NCBI GenBank assembly: GCA_023935145.1
Contig: CM043705.1
Span: 18,068,501-18,132,500 of the forward strand
From: Bretschneidera sinensis
Lineage: Eukaryota > Streptophyta > Magnoliopsida > Brassicales > Akaniaceae
Direction of reading: 5' to 3'
Length of the DNA stretch: 64,000 bases
Shown piece by piece: positions 21,628 to 32,089 of the stretch. A program made the position numbers and the translations under genes. Position 1 is the stretch's first letter. Each line of letters begins with the position of its first letter. The notes beneath the pieces are model-generated. The model worked only from the letters and a program-made list of their open reading frames with translations. It searched no databases and was not told where the DNA came from.

Positions 21628-23342
21628 TGATACAGCCTAAAGCACATACCCAATGAAGACACGAAATATGGGCAACCTTAGATCAAAACAGCAGGACAAT
21701 ACGTGGACAACCTCAAAACAAAACATGGGGCAACACGCAGACAACGCTGATCCACACAGCAGGACTTCCAGCACACCACCGCCCTTGGCACAAGGGCCAC
21801 CTCATCCCCAAAACACTATAAAAGGACCCAGGTATTGATTACGCCCAAAGTATAACATGGTTATTGTAGTACAGCTTTGGGGTGTCGATTCCACAGGGAA
21901 ACAAATTAATTACAAAGAAAGATGTGAACCTTAACACAAACGATAAAAGATCAAATGAATATGAGTTTGTTTGAGAAAAAGGGTAATTGTATAAATAGGG
22001 TTGAAATATAATTAAGAATGATAAGGTTCCGGAAATCCTCCCTAGGCTCGTTGCTCTAATCCTAACTTGATTCAGTTGTTTTTATCTCGATTGCTAGTTT
22101 CACATCCCAAACAGGCAATCGACATATATTCAATTAAAGCGCAATTATAAATCCTAATGTAATTGTTATGTATTATTCTTTACTTTTAAGCACACATGAC
22201 CCAACTTATAAATTATCAAAAGACAACGATATATCTAACGACAATACTGCAGCAATGGACAAATCTATAAAAGAGGTCTACCGGACCCAATCACATCCAA
22301 ATAGATACATATAAGAAAAGCATGACTGAACTTATATGGAAAGGAAGCATGCAATCACCGGATTAATAAAATAATCTACTAAATTAAATTAAAGAATAAA
22401 ACATAACAATGTTTGATAAAAATAATACCAACTACAACTGAATCAAATAAAGGAAAATAAGAACAACTACACCTAGCGATTCATCTTTTTGCCTTGCTTG
22501 GAGATTAGCTGGCCATAGAGCTCATGCCTCCTTGAGTTGCCTCTGGCCTCTCAACGATCATCCTCAGCTCGCCCTCCAAATTTTATACTTCGAATTCCTC
22601 TTAAAGGCCCTATGGATTTCTCCTAAAGGCCCTCTAGAGTCACTCTCTAATGATCTTAGAAGATGATCTTAGAAGAACTCCGATTGGTTCATCCTTTCAG
22701 CTGAGCAGAGTGGGTCTTTATATAGGCAAACTCCCGGATTGTTATGTGTTATCTAGCCGATGTGGGATACTGTCCGGGTGCGCTCGATCGTAGCGCAAGT
22801 GCGATCGATCACACATGCACTTGATCGCGGCTTGTGCGCTCGATCGTATATGCGTTGCAGAGTACCTTGCTCGATGTGGGATGTGCACTCGATCGCAATA
22901 CAGGCAGCAGTCCATCTTGTCCTTCCAGAAGCATGGGATCTTGGTCTTTTAGCAACAATCGCTTCTTTTTCTCTTTTAAACTCAAAGTACCTGAAAATTA
23001 CACTAAAATAAGTCAGTGGTCCATTAATATTACTTTAGAGTTATTAACACATAAAACCATAATAAAGATCGAGATCAATCCTAAAATACTAACAATTAAC
23101 CACTGTTGAGAGGCATTTTATGACTCTCATCAGGTATGCATGTCAAAAGGGGATCACATCCTTGACCCAAAAAAGAAAAACAAACACCGCTATTCTCGCA
23201 CTTCTAAAACCCCATACTAACAAAGGCATCGGAGCATCTTCGGAGGCATCTCCCTCCGGTGACTCCTTAGCTTACCTCGTCTCCTTGTGCAGGTTCCCCG
23301 AGGCCTGACCTCCAACTCAGTAGCACATTTTTGGCTGCAACA
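21628..23342 (+). mobile_element. 5' LTR of element D, split by a solo LTR
   Basis: Outer parts 21628-21835 and 23138-23342 match the 3' LTR. Without the 1302-bp insertion (solo LTR plus one duplication) it is about 413 bp. TATAAAAG is at 21817-21824. The primer site follows the end. Confidence 0.88.
21836..23132 (-). mobile_element. Solo LTR of a second LTR family, copy 1
   Basis: 1297 bp with TG...CA ends and perfect 5-bp duplications GGTAT (21831-21835 and 23133-23137). It is homologous to 59299-60741. TATATAAAG is read on the minus strand (22716-22724), so the LTR points leftward, starting TGATGAGAGTCATAAAATGC. It contains a cluster of CTCGATCG/GATCGATC motifs at 22780-22905 that copy 2 lacks. 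No internal sequence or second LTR is present, as expected after LTR-LTR recombination. Confidence 0.9.
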
Positions 23343-23345
23343 GAT

Positions 23346-23355
23346 TGGCACCGTC
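23346..23355 (+). other. Primer binding site of element D
   Basis: TGGCACCGTC differs by one base from TGGCGCCGTC in B and C. It starts three bases after the LTR, followed by TGTAGGAA (C: TGTGGGAA). Confidence 0.75.
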
Positions 23356-23454
23356 TGTAGGAAAAACCAATCTCTCGCTAAGCATTAGAAGAAAAGAAAT
23401 CTAAAGAAATCATATGTTGTTATGTCAAGCCGTCCGAAACCATGTTGCACACTT

Positions 23455-23935
23455 TAGAGTTTTGAGTGCACACTGGTGCACACTACCAAGCTGTAGTGCG
23501 CACGACCCTGTCTGAGCCATTGCATCAGTGCACAGGCTCTCAGACAGGCCGAGCATCAGTGCGCACGCCTCTGTCCGAGCCATAGCATCAGTGCGAACAC
23601 CCTCGGACAGGCCGAGCATCAGTGCACACGTTTCTCTCTGAGCCGTGGATCAGTGCACACACCCTTGGACAGGCCAAGCATCAGTGTGCATGCCTTTGTC
23701 CGAGCCATCACATTAGTGCGCACGCCCTCGGACAGGCCGAGCATTAGTGCACACACCTTTGTCCAAGCTATGGCATTAGTGCGCAAACCTTCAGACAGGC
23801 CAAGCATTAGTGCGTATGCCCCTGTCCGAGCCATTACATCAGTGCGCACGCCTTCGGACAAGCCAAGCATGAGTGCGCACGCCTCCTTCCGAGCCATGGA
23901 ATCAGTGCGCACACCCCCAGATAGGTCGAACATTT
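23455..23935. repeat. Tandem array D1, 63-bp unit
   Basis: About seven units. GAGCATCAGTG starts at 23551 and 23614, which gives a period of 63. Each unit has the inverted repeat CTCGGACAG / CTGTCCGAG and one or two GTGCGCAC palindromes. Since 63 is a multiple of three, open frames on both strands (23619-23933 minus, 23653-23943 plus) carry a 21-residue repeat and should not be taken as proteins. Confidence 0.9.
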
Positions 23936-24440
23936 TGAGTTAGCCTCATATGCTCGGTCCAACGTCTCCAAAAAATCTTTAAGGCCGAGCATTTTGACTT
24001 AGCCTCATATGCTCGATCCAACATCTCTAAATAATCTCCAAGGCCGAGCATTTTGACTTAGCGTCATATGGTAGGTCCAACATCTCCAGAAATCTCTAAG
24101 GTCAAGCATTTCGACTTAGCCTCATATGCTCGGTCCAACATCTCCAGAAAATCTCCAAGGCCAAGTATTTTAACTTAGCCTCATATGCTCAGTCCAACGT
24201 CTCCAGAAAATCTCTGAGGCCGAGCCTTTTGACTTAGCCTCATATGCTCGATCCAACATTTCTAGAAAATCTCATAGGCCAAGCATTTTGACTTAGCCTC
24301 ATATGCTCGGTCCAATGTCTCTAAAAAATCTCCAAAGCCAAGCATTTTGACTTAGCCTCATATGCTCGGTCCCATATCTCCAGAAAACCTCCAAGACCGA
24401 GCATTTTGACTGAGGTCCATATGATCAGCCCTAGGCCTTA
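23936..24440. repeat. Tandem hairpin array D2, 59-bp unit
   Basis: About eight units; GAGCAT at 23987 and 24046 gives a period of 59. The inverted repeat CCGAGCAT / ATGCTCGG encloses TTTGACTTAGCCTCAT, as in element A but with a longer spacer. It follows D1 directly. Confidence 0.9.
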
Positions 24441-24480
24441 TAGGTCGAAGCAGGCAACCGACGAAGCAAAGCTCTATTAT

Positions 24481-24524
24481 ACTTCCTCAAGCACATAAAT
24501 GCACTTAAAGAAGTGGAGGGCCTT
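24481..24524 (+). other. Hairpin-like block and polypurine tract (PPT) before 3' LTR of D
   Basis: ACTTCCTCAAG, CACATAAATG and CACTTAAAGAAGTGGAGGG lead to the LTR, nearly the same as in B and A. Two changes weaken the pairing relative to A. Confidence 0.75.
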
Positions 24525-24918
24525 TGATACAGCCTAAAAACATATGCCCAATGAAGACACGACATGTGGGCAACCTTAGATCAAAATAGCAGGATGACAC
24601 GCAGACAACCTCAAACCAAAACAAGGGGCAACACGTGGACAACATTGATCCACACAGCAAGACTTCTAGCACACCATCACGCTTGACACAAGGGCCACCT
24701 CATCCCCAAAACACTATAAAAGGACCTAGGTATGCACGTCAAAAGGGGATCCCATCCTTGACCTTAAAAAGAAAAACAAACACCGCCATTCTCGTACTTC
24801 TAAAACCCCATACTATCGGAGGCATCTCCCTCTGGTGACTCCTTAGCTTACCTTGTTTGCCTATGCAGGTTCCCCGAGGCCCAGCCTCTGACTCAGCAGT
24901 ATGTTTTTTGTGGCAACA
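24525..24918 (+). mobile_element. 3' LTR of element D
   Basis: 394 bp, TGATACAGCC to GGCAACA, with TATAAAAG at 24715-24722. It is followed by the target duplication AGTTG. Confidence 0.9.
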
Positions 24919-24923
24919 AGTTG

Positions 24924-25815
24924 CAAGCACGCTTCAAAGATAGAGTTAATCTCTTATCTCTCAAAGTTTATCCTTTTCTTGTCTATGAAATATTTAATCT
25001 TGTTAAGTTGATTCTTTATTTGATTTGATGTTCTTGCATTTTAGTATTACTTTCGCTCAAACATTGTATAAAACAATTGAAATGTGAATGGCGATATATA
25101 GCTCAGGTGCAGGAGTAGAGATTCTAGAAGGAAAAACAAGATAAGATTGAATGCTTTTGGTTTTAATCTTTCTACTTTAGACTAATTTGGTGTTTTAATT
25201 GGTTTGATTTAGGAGAAAAAAAGAGAGGTGTGCAAGCATAATTATTATTCATAGGTCTAAAAATTTGTGCACTTGAAAAGGTTTATTCTTTAGTGCATTT
25301 TGACATATGAATATGACTACTAATACAAAATACGACTTTTTAAGGGAGAAATCAGATAACTTCATTATTAACTTGAATACTAGTTGTACGGACATTATCA
25401 ATGAATTTTCAAAAAAAAATTATAATAAAGTTTCCACCCGATGTAAAGATGGTGTTTTACACCCGAACTTTGCCTTGAACAAAATATTAGTTTGGGATTG
25501 GCCTAATCTTTTGGATCATAATGTCATTTTTTATTTATTGAAGTAGTGTTATATATAAGTATAATGATTGATCTGATCATAATATAAGTTTATATACAGT
25601 ATTATCTGTAACTCATAGAGAAACTAACAATATTAGCACAATCCACCTATAGTAGGAGAAAGAACTAATATACAAATTGAACAAATAATCCATATATTAG
25701 TGAAAATCGAACACGAAAACTTGTGGTCTCAAAGTTTCAATTTCGATTTATTTTTTACTAGTGAACCAACGAGTCATTGGCCATTAAACTGATGTATTAT
25801 ACTTAATTAATAGTA
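24924..25815. other. Unassigned AT-rich region
   Basis: No gene or repeat family recognised. The frame at 25307-25546 is AT-biased and has no motif I know. Confidence 0.3.
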
Positions 25816-26015
25816 TAATCACATTTTTGTATTACTACTATTGACTACTATTATCAAATCATAATATCCCATGAATGACATGTGGAATGGTTGACACAAA
25901 TCTATCACTGTTGCTAGAAAATGACTTGAAAGTTGGAACACTGGCCACCATTGATTGTTCAACATGATTCATAGTACACAATGGATGATGTAAATTACAA
26001 TTCAGATCCTATATT
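25816..26015. repeat. Dispersed repeat, copy 2 (partner at 7311-7522)
   Basis: Same order of shared blocks as copy 1: TATCAAATCATAAT, AAAATGACTTGAAAGTTG and GATGTAAATTA. Divergence looks substantial, so the duplication is old. Confidence 0.6.
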
Positions 26016-26248
26016 TTATTGTTAACTCTTTTTTTTCTTTTCTTTCCTCTAATCTAAATCTTCATTGGTGGGTGGTTATCTGCCCATGATAAGGTTGTCT
26101 GAAAAACTAGACAAAATTTGGAGGCACTGAAAAGTGAGAAGCTAAGGAAAACCACAAACTAATGGTTACTTCCTGAATAGTACTATATATTTTATAGATT
26201 TCTGCTTATGCAAGAGCTCCGCTATACATTAATTTGAATAATGCTTAC

Positions 26249-26383
26249 TGTAAACGTATAAAATCATGTAAATATAAATATAAGGATATTCCTGTAATTA
26301 CTCATGTAATTTTCCTCTATAAATATGATATTCAACTACTATAGTCATTCAAACAGTTAATAAACCTTAAATCTCTTTTCCCA
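26249..26383 (+). mobile_element. 5' LTR of copia element F
   Basis: Starts TGTAAACGTATAAAATC and ends before TATGGTATCAGAGC. Matches 30894-31030 throughout, including the TATAAATATG box. Confidence 0.85.
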
Positions 26384-26385
26384 TA

Positions 26386-26397
26386 TGGTATCAGAGC
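26386..26397 (+). other. Primer binding site of element F
   Basis: TGGTATCAGAGC is complementary to the 3' end of plant initiator Met tRNA, the standard copia primer. Confidence 0.92.
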
Positions 26398-26421
26398 AAT
26401 AAGGTCCTAAACCCTAAAGCC

Positions 26422-27301
26422 ATGGAAAACAGCTCCACCGCACCTCTCTGCTCTACCTCTCTCTCATCTGATTCAGTCATGAATCCCATATCTCAATTTG
26501 CACCACTCTCCCACACATCTCTTGCTATTGCTATACAAAACCCTAACTTCTCTCTTCAAGCCATCGCCGCCAACACTAGCCTATCTCTACATGCTGCTGC
26601 CATAAACACCAGCCTTCCTCTCTATACTGCCGTCACAAACCCTAGCCTTCCTCTCCTTCTCCAAGTTGCCACCACAAACCCTAGTTTGCCTCCCCTTGTA
26701 GCCCCAAACCCTAGCTTTTTTCTCCCTTTACAAGCTGCCACAAACCCTAGTTTGCCAGCTGTCCCCTATCTACCTTCTAATACACCAACTGCTCAACCAT
26801 TCTCCAATCTTTCTTTGTTCTCAGCCACTAGTATCACTCACCTGGTTAGTATCAAACTTTACAACTCCAAGTACACCTTTTAGCGATCTCATTTTCTCCC
26901 TATTCTCATCAGCTATGACTTAATTGGTTATGTTGATGGTTCCTTCACCTGTCCCTCATACTTCTCGGGACGTCTAGATTACATTAGAACAATGGTATCT
27001 TGATCAGTCTAATGCCAATGAATTTGGCTTGCATCTTAAGCTTCACAAACACAACAAAGATGACAAGTCCATAGAGCAGTACCTTCGGGAACGTAAGGTA
27101 ATTGTCGATGCCCTAGCTGCCATTAACTTTCCTCTCTCTAATAAAGACTTTATCTCATACTCCTTAACAGGTATACCCATAGAGAATGAAAGTTTCATCA
27201 CCACTATGACCAACACCAACATTGCTTTCACTTTTGAGAGTCTTCATATGAAGCTTTTACTACAAGAACAATGGTTGAAACATCACTGTGCCAGTGCATA
27301 G
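26422..27301 (+). pseudogene. copia gag remnant of element F
   Basis: ATG at 26422 follows the primer site. A Ser/Thr/Pro-rich N terminus with repeated NPSLP-type motifs runs to a TAG at 26881. The conserved UBN2-like gag part resumes at 27029 (DDKSIEQYLRERKVIVDALA and SLTGIP) and ends at a stop at 27299-27301. The CCHC knuckle is further on at about 27558-27600 in another frame (CQIC, then H and C in proper spacing). At least two stops or shifts inactivate it. Confidence 0.8.
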
Positions 27302-30300
27302 TCCTCAGATTCTCGTACTACCATTACTGCCACTACCAACTCTAGAGCTCCTTGTGGTCTTGACAGGGGTCACTCGAGGTGTTGTGGTCATGGTAAGGAT
27401 CGTGGTCACAATATGGGTTGGGGTGACTCATTCCTGCATGATTCAGATACTGATCAATCTTTTTCTTACTCTTCTATATTTAATAGATCCTCTGGTGGTT
27501 TCTCTTACAGTCGTGAAGGTATCTTGGGGCCAACTCCTGTGTCATCACTATGTCAAATTTGCAACACTGTTGGTCATACAACTATTACTTGTCCATATCA
27601 TTTCAACCATGCTCTTATTTTTTATTACCTACCCAAATCATTTGCCATTATGTCTCTTGATGAGTCCACTGCAGCGAATTGGTATCCTGATACGACCGCC
27701 TCTGCTCACATGATCCCTCAGTCAGGTATACTTACTAACCTAACACCTTACTCTGGAAAAATTAATATTCTTGTTGGTAATGGACAATTACTTGATATTA
27801 ACAATGTTGGTTTAACTTTTCTGTGTACTTCAACCCGACCTCTCTATCTTAATAATGTTTTGCATGTTCCCAAACTGTTACACAACTTACTTTCCATTAA
27901 ACACTTATGTTCTGATAACAACTGTTCTGCTAACAACTATTTTGCTAATTTTGATGACTTTCATGTTGTTATTAAGGACAAGACTATGGGGAAAACTCTT
28001 CTCAAATCCTTCAGTGATGGTGATCTCTACCTTCTTTCTCCAAATTCGGTCGCTACCACCCCATTGGTGTTGGTCTCTCGTTAAGTTTCTAGTGATATAT
28101 GAAATCGTAGGTTAGGTCATTTAGGCCCTTAGGTGTTATCTTTTTTGCAAAATAAAAAGAATATATTTTTTTTTGTAATCTAAGTATTCCAATTTTTGTT
28201 CTGAATTTCAGTTAGGAAAGGCCAAACATTTACCATTTTGACTCATTTAAGCAATGTATTGATATTCCTTTATCTTTAATACATTATGATGATTGAAAAT
28301 CTCATGTTCTTTTAAATTTAGGCTATCTTTATTATGTTATTTTTGTGGCTGATTTCACTCGTTATTCATGGATTTTCCTATGCGCAAGAAATTTGAAAAT
28401 TTTCAACATTTTTGCAATTTTAAAGTTTTTGTTGAAAATCAATTTTCCACCAAAATTAAAAATGTTCAAAGTGATGGTGGCAAAAAATTTGATCAAACTT
28501 CTTTCAAAACAATTTCTCACCCAGCGTGGCATTGTTTTTTGCATGTCATGCCCTGAAACACATCAACAAAATGGTGTCGCCAAGCGTAAGCATAGACATA
28601 TTAGTGAAATGACTTGCATTCTATTAATTCAATCATCACTCCCTAAGTCCTTCTGAGTTGACGCCACCTATATAGCCCTATAAACCGCTATAAACCATCA
28701 ATCGCTTACCTACTTCTGTATTACATTATCAAACTCCATTTAAAAAACTGTTTTCAAAACCTCCTTATTACTCCACATTTCATGTGTTTAGGTGTGAGTG
28801 TTATCCTAATCTTATTGTTCATTCCCCTCACAAAATAGCTCATTGTTCCAAGAAATGTGTCTTTCTAGGTTATACGCAAAATTATAAAGGTTGTTGGTGT
28901 CTTGATCCTTCCACTAGACGAGTCTATACTAGTTGCCATGTTATTTCTCATGAACTTTCCTTCTCATATAATGGCCTCATCACACCAGTGTCGCCGTCTC
29001 TTTTCATCTCCTCCTCTTTTCCACCACTTGTTTTTACTTTACTGAACCTTTACATCAACCCTCTACTGTACCCATTCCCCCCTCATCTGCTCACACTTCT
29101 CCTATTTCTTCCCTCAGAGATTCATCTTCGATCACACTTGCACCTTATTCCAACCGCTTGTTGTTTGATCCCTCAGCTCCCATAGTTGTACCTCCCAGTT
29201 CCACCTCCCTTACATCAACAGCCCCCGCTTCGACCTCTACGCATACCATTAGCCCTACTTCTACCACCATTTGTAGTCATCGTATGATCACTCGCTCCAA
29301 AATTGGTATTTGCATGCCAAAACAATTACTCTTTCTCTCCACCTCCACATTACCTTTTGAACCAACTTGTTTTTCTCAAGCTGTTAAAGATCCTGAGTGG
29401 TGGTATACTATAACTGATGAATTTAATTCTCTCATAGCTAATTACACTTGGGAGCTAGTTCCATATGATCCAAAAAAACTTAGTTGGGTGTAAGTGGATT
29501 TACATGATTTAATATCGTGTTGATGAGTCTGTGGAGCGCTACAAAGCGAGGTTGGTTGCTTAGGGATTTCATCAACAACCTGGTATTGACTATAATGAAA
29601 CCTTTAGTTCGGTCATTAAATCTACTACTATTTGCACTGTATTTTCATTAGCCATTTCTCATGCTTGGTTCATTAGACAACTTGATGTCAAAAATGTATT
29701 TCTTCATGGTTATCTTAATAAAGTAGTCTATATGAAACAACTTCCTGGTTTTGTTGATGACTTACTTCCTTCGCATGTTTGTAAACTCTGTAAAGCCATT
29801 TATAGTCTCAAACAGATTCCTCGAGCTTAGTTTCACCGGTTTAGATCCGTTCTTTTATCTAATGGATTTTCTTGTAGTCGTGCAGACACCTTTATTTTGT
29901 TCTACAGTCTTTTAATGGTCTTCTTGTCTTGTTGCTCTACGTTGATGACATCATCCTTACAAGTAACAATTCCACCCTTTTGTTTTGGTTCATTCAAACT
30001 TGGTCTCATCAATTTGCTATGAAGGATCTAGGTGATCTTCATTACTTCCTAGGTATTGAAGCCAAGAGGTCCACTTCAGGTCTATTTCTCTCACAAACCA
30101 AATATGTTAATGATCTATTGTGTAAATTCACTATGTCCTCTGCTAAATCGATCAAAACAACTCTCCCATCTAAGTCCCAACCTTCACTACATAAAGGTGA
30201 ACTCTTAGAGGATCCGTCTGAATATAAGAGTATAGTGGGAGGTCTACAGTATTTAACCATGACCAGACCTGATATTGCCTATGTTGTCAATCTGGCCAGT

Positions 30301-30840
30301 TAGTTTTTACATGCTCCGTGCACCTCACACTTACAGACTGTTAAAAGAATTCTTCGGTATCTTTGTAGTACTACTAATCATGGTTTACTTTTAGATGCCT
30401 TGGAAGATTTGTCTTTTTCTTGCTATGCAGATGCAGATTGGGCTGGATTTTCTTATAATCGTGTCGCTCCACCACAAGCTACGCGGTTTTCCTTGGACCA
30501 AATCTTATCTCTTGGAAAGCGAAGAAACAACCAATTGTGTCTCATTCTAGCACTAAATATCGATCTCTAGCTTATGTTGTGACTGAGACCTATTAGATTC
30601 GATAGCTTCTCTATAACTTACTTGTGGTCCTATCATGCCCAGTCTGAGTTTATTGTAACAACATTGGGACCACCTATCTTGCGGCAAATCTAGTTTTTCA
30701 TGCTTGCACAAAGCATATAGAAATTGATTTACACCTTGTACTGGAAAAGGTTGCTCAATGAGATTTAATTATCTGTTATATTTCCATTGATGCTTATTTT
30801 GCAGACATCTTCACCAAAGGTTTACCAACCACTTGGTTTC
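27302..30840 (+). pseudogene. copia pol remnant of element F (zinc knuckle, protease, integrase, RT, RNase H)
   Basis: In order: CCHC knuckle; protease with WYPDTTASAHM where WYPDSGAS is usual (27680-27710); pre-integrase region; integrase core traces (NVQSDGGKKF, QQNGVAKRKHRHI at 28440-28620); FLGYTQNYKGC (28865); RT (DPEWWYTITDEF at 29392, LLLYVDDIILTSNN at 29929, GDLHYFLGIEAKR); and RNase H (CYADADWAG at 30421). More than ten stops and frameshifts are present, so no product can be made. YVDD and the DADWAG aspartates remain. Confidence 0.88.
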
Positions 30841-30893
30841 TTTAACACAAACACAATCTCTATGTTGTTCTACCCCTTTTAGATTGAGAGATG

Positions 30894-31030
30894 TGTAAAT
30901 GTATAAAAACATATAAATATAAATATAAGAACAAAACTATAATTACTTATGTAATTTTTCTCTATAAATATGGTGTTCTACTACTGCAGTCATTAAAGCA
31001 ATCAGTAAACCCTGAATCTCTTCTTCTACA
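30894..31030 (+). mobile_element. 3' LTR of copia element F
   Basis: TGTAAATGTATAAAAAC to CTTCTACA. Preceded by a purine-rich AGATTGAGAGATG and followed by ATTAC. Confidence 0.85.
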
Positions 31031-31390
31031 ATTACACTGCAGCATTGTGCTGCAATGTAAAAGGATAAAACATTATAATCTCTCTAATGGGTGTGCGCAT
31101 TCAATATCTAGCTACCCTTTCTTGTTTGTCATTAAAGATGAAAGGAAAAAGTGAAAGCCCATTTCTTTCATTTGGTAGGAGATATAATGGTATTGTTTTA
31201 GTTGTTGTGATTTGATTTGATTACTGAGGTAGCTTTGCTGATCAACGGTTTTGGGCCGGTTCACAATTTGTACGAGGCAGTTCGATTGAGCCAAGAGCTT
31301 TGCTTCAATGTATTTGAAGCTCAGGTGTTTGACAAAAGTTCTTACAGGGTGATGCCTTTTGTCGGGATATATTTGATTTTTTTTTGTTTG
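31031..31390. other. Segment between elements F and C with an exon-like stretch
   Basis: About 31270-31385 on + encodes an uninterrupted, well-mixed peptide (YEAVRLSQELCFNVFEAQVF then SYRVMPFVGIYLIF) cut off by the LTR of element C. I do not recognise it. It may be a host-gene exon into which C inserted. The rest is AT-rich. Confidence 0.3.
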
Positions 31391-32009
31391 TGATATGGCC
31401 CAAAATACTCCGGCCCAAATGAGCTCCAGGCCCAGCAAAGTGACCCCGGCAAGATGCTCCAACCCAATAAGAAGCCCAACTAAACTCTCCAGCCCAAGTA
31501 GCGTTATGATCTAGTGACCCCTCTAGCCCAGACAAGTTGCCAACATCCCCTCCGGCCCGGTAAAATCTCCAAGCCCATGAAGGATGGCCCGGCAAACCTG
31601 CACCCGGATCCCCCCTATGACTTGACACCCTACAGCTACCAGCCACCCTACTGCCGCCCTGCAGCTACCCTACGACCGCCTAGCCTGGCAGCCACCCTAC
31701 AGTGCCCCCTTTCCCGAGCTTGCAATCATGATCTCCCCATTGGCGGACTACTATAAATGGGCCAAGGTATGGACTTCACCGGATATTGAAAACACACACA
31801 CTTCTACTTACACTTCAACAGCACAATCCCTCAGCTTCTTTTGAGCCCTCGGCTTCTCCTTTAAATCGTTGCTGACTTAAGCATCGGAGCGCCCTCGGAG
31901 GACCTCCCCTCTCCTCCTTCCAAGGGTCTTCAGTTCACCTCTGTTACCTGTGCAGGCCCAAGCCCCGTCCTCACCCAGGCCATGTCAGCACCAGTAGAAA
32001 GTAGCATCA
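31391..32009 (+). mobile_element. 5' LTR of gypsy element C
   Basis: About 619 bp, from TGATATGGCCC to GTAGCATCA. It is GC-rich, with GGCCCAGC-type repeats and CTACAGCTACCAGCC repeats in U3. TATAAATG is at 31752-31759. The leader has GCATCGGAGCGCCCTC, the family's conserved segment. The start is set by analogy with B because no second copy is in the window. Confidence 0.8.
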
Positions 32010-32015
32010 ACAGAT

Positions 32016-32025
32016 TGGCGCCGTC
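32016..32025 (+). other. Primer binding site of element C
   Basis: TGGCGCCGTC followed by TGTGGGAA, a few bases after the LTR end. Same site as in B; probably a tRNA-Asp-type primer (core match only). Confidence 0.8.
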
Positions 32026-32089
32026 TGTGGGAAGCCACAATCTCTCGCTATAGTAGAAGCGAAGAAGTAAAAAGAACTCATCTGTAACG

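Larger units (their letters stand above)
21628..24918 (+). mobile_element. Gypsy-derived non-autonomous element D (LTR, primer site, arrays, PPT, LTR)
   Basis: Both ends are defined. TGATACAGCC opens each LTR, GGCAACA closes the 3' one, and perfect 5-bp target duplications AGTTG flank the element at 21623-21627 and 24919-24923. The interior (23343-24524) is only about 1.2 kb. It holds a primer site, a possible gag start (ATGTCAAGCCG near 23419), two hairpin arrays and a polypurine tract. There is no gag, pol or antisense gene. The 5' LTR has been split by a solo LTR of another family. It is either a deletion derivative or a non-autonomous family moved by relatives of A-C. Confidence 0.88.
26249..31030 (+). 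mobile_element. Ty1/copia element F, complete in outline but decayed
   Basis: Short LTRs (135 and 137 bp) flank gag and pol. The flanking 5-mers CTTAC and ATTAC match in four of five bases, consistent with an aged target duplication. Size, short LTRs, initiator-Met primer site and one joint gag-pol region fit the Ale/Retrofit group; that placement is inferred. Confidence 0.85.

Noticed and set aside
23619..23943. Overlapping frames of about 100 codons on both strands with a 21-residue repeat
   Set aside because: Produced by the 63-bp array; no independent coding evidence.
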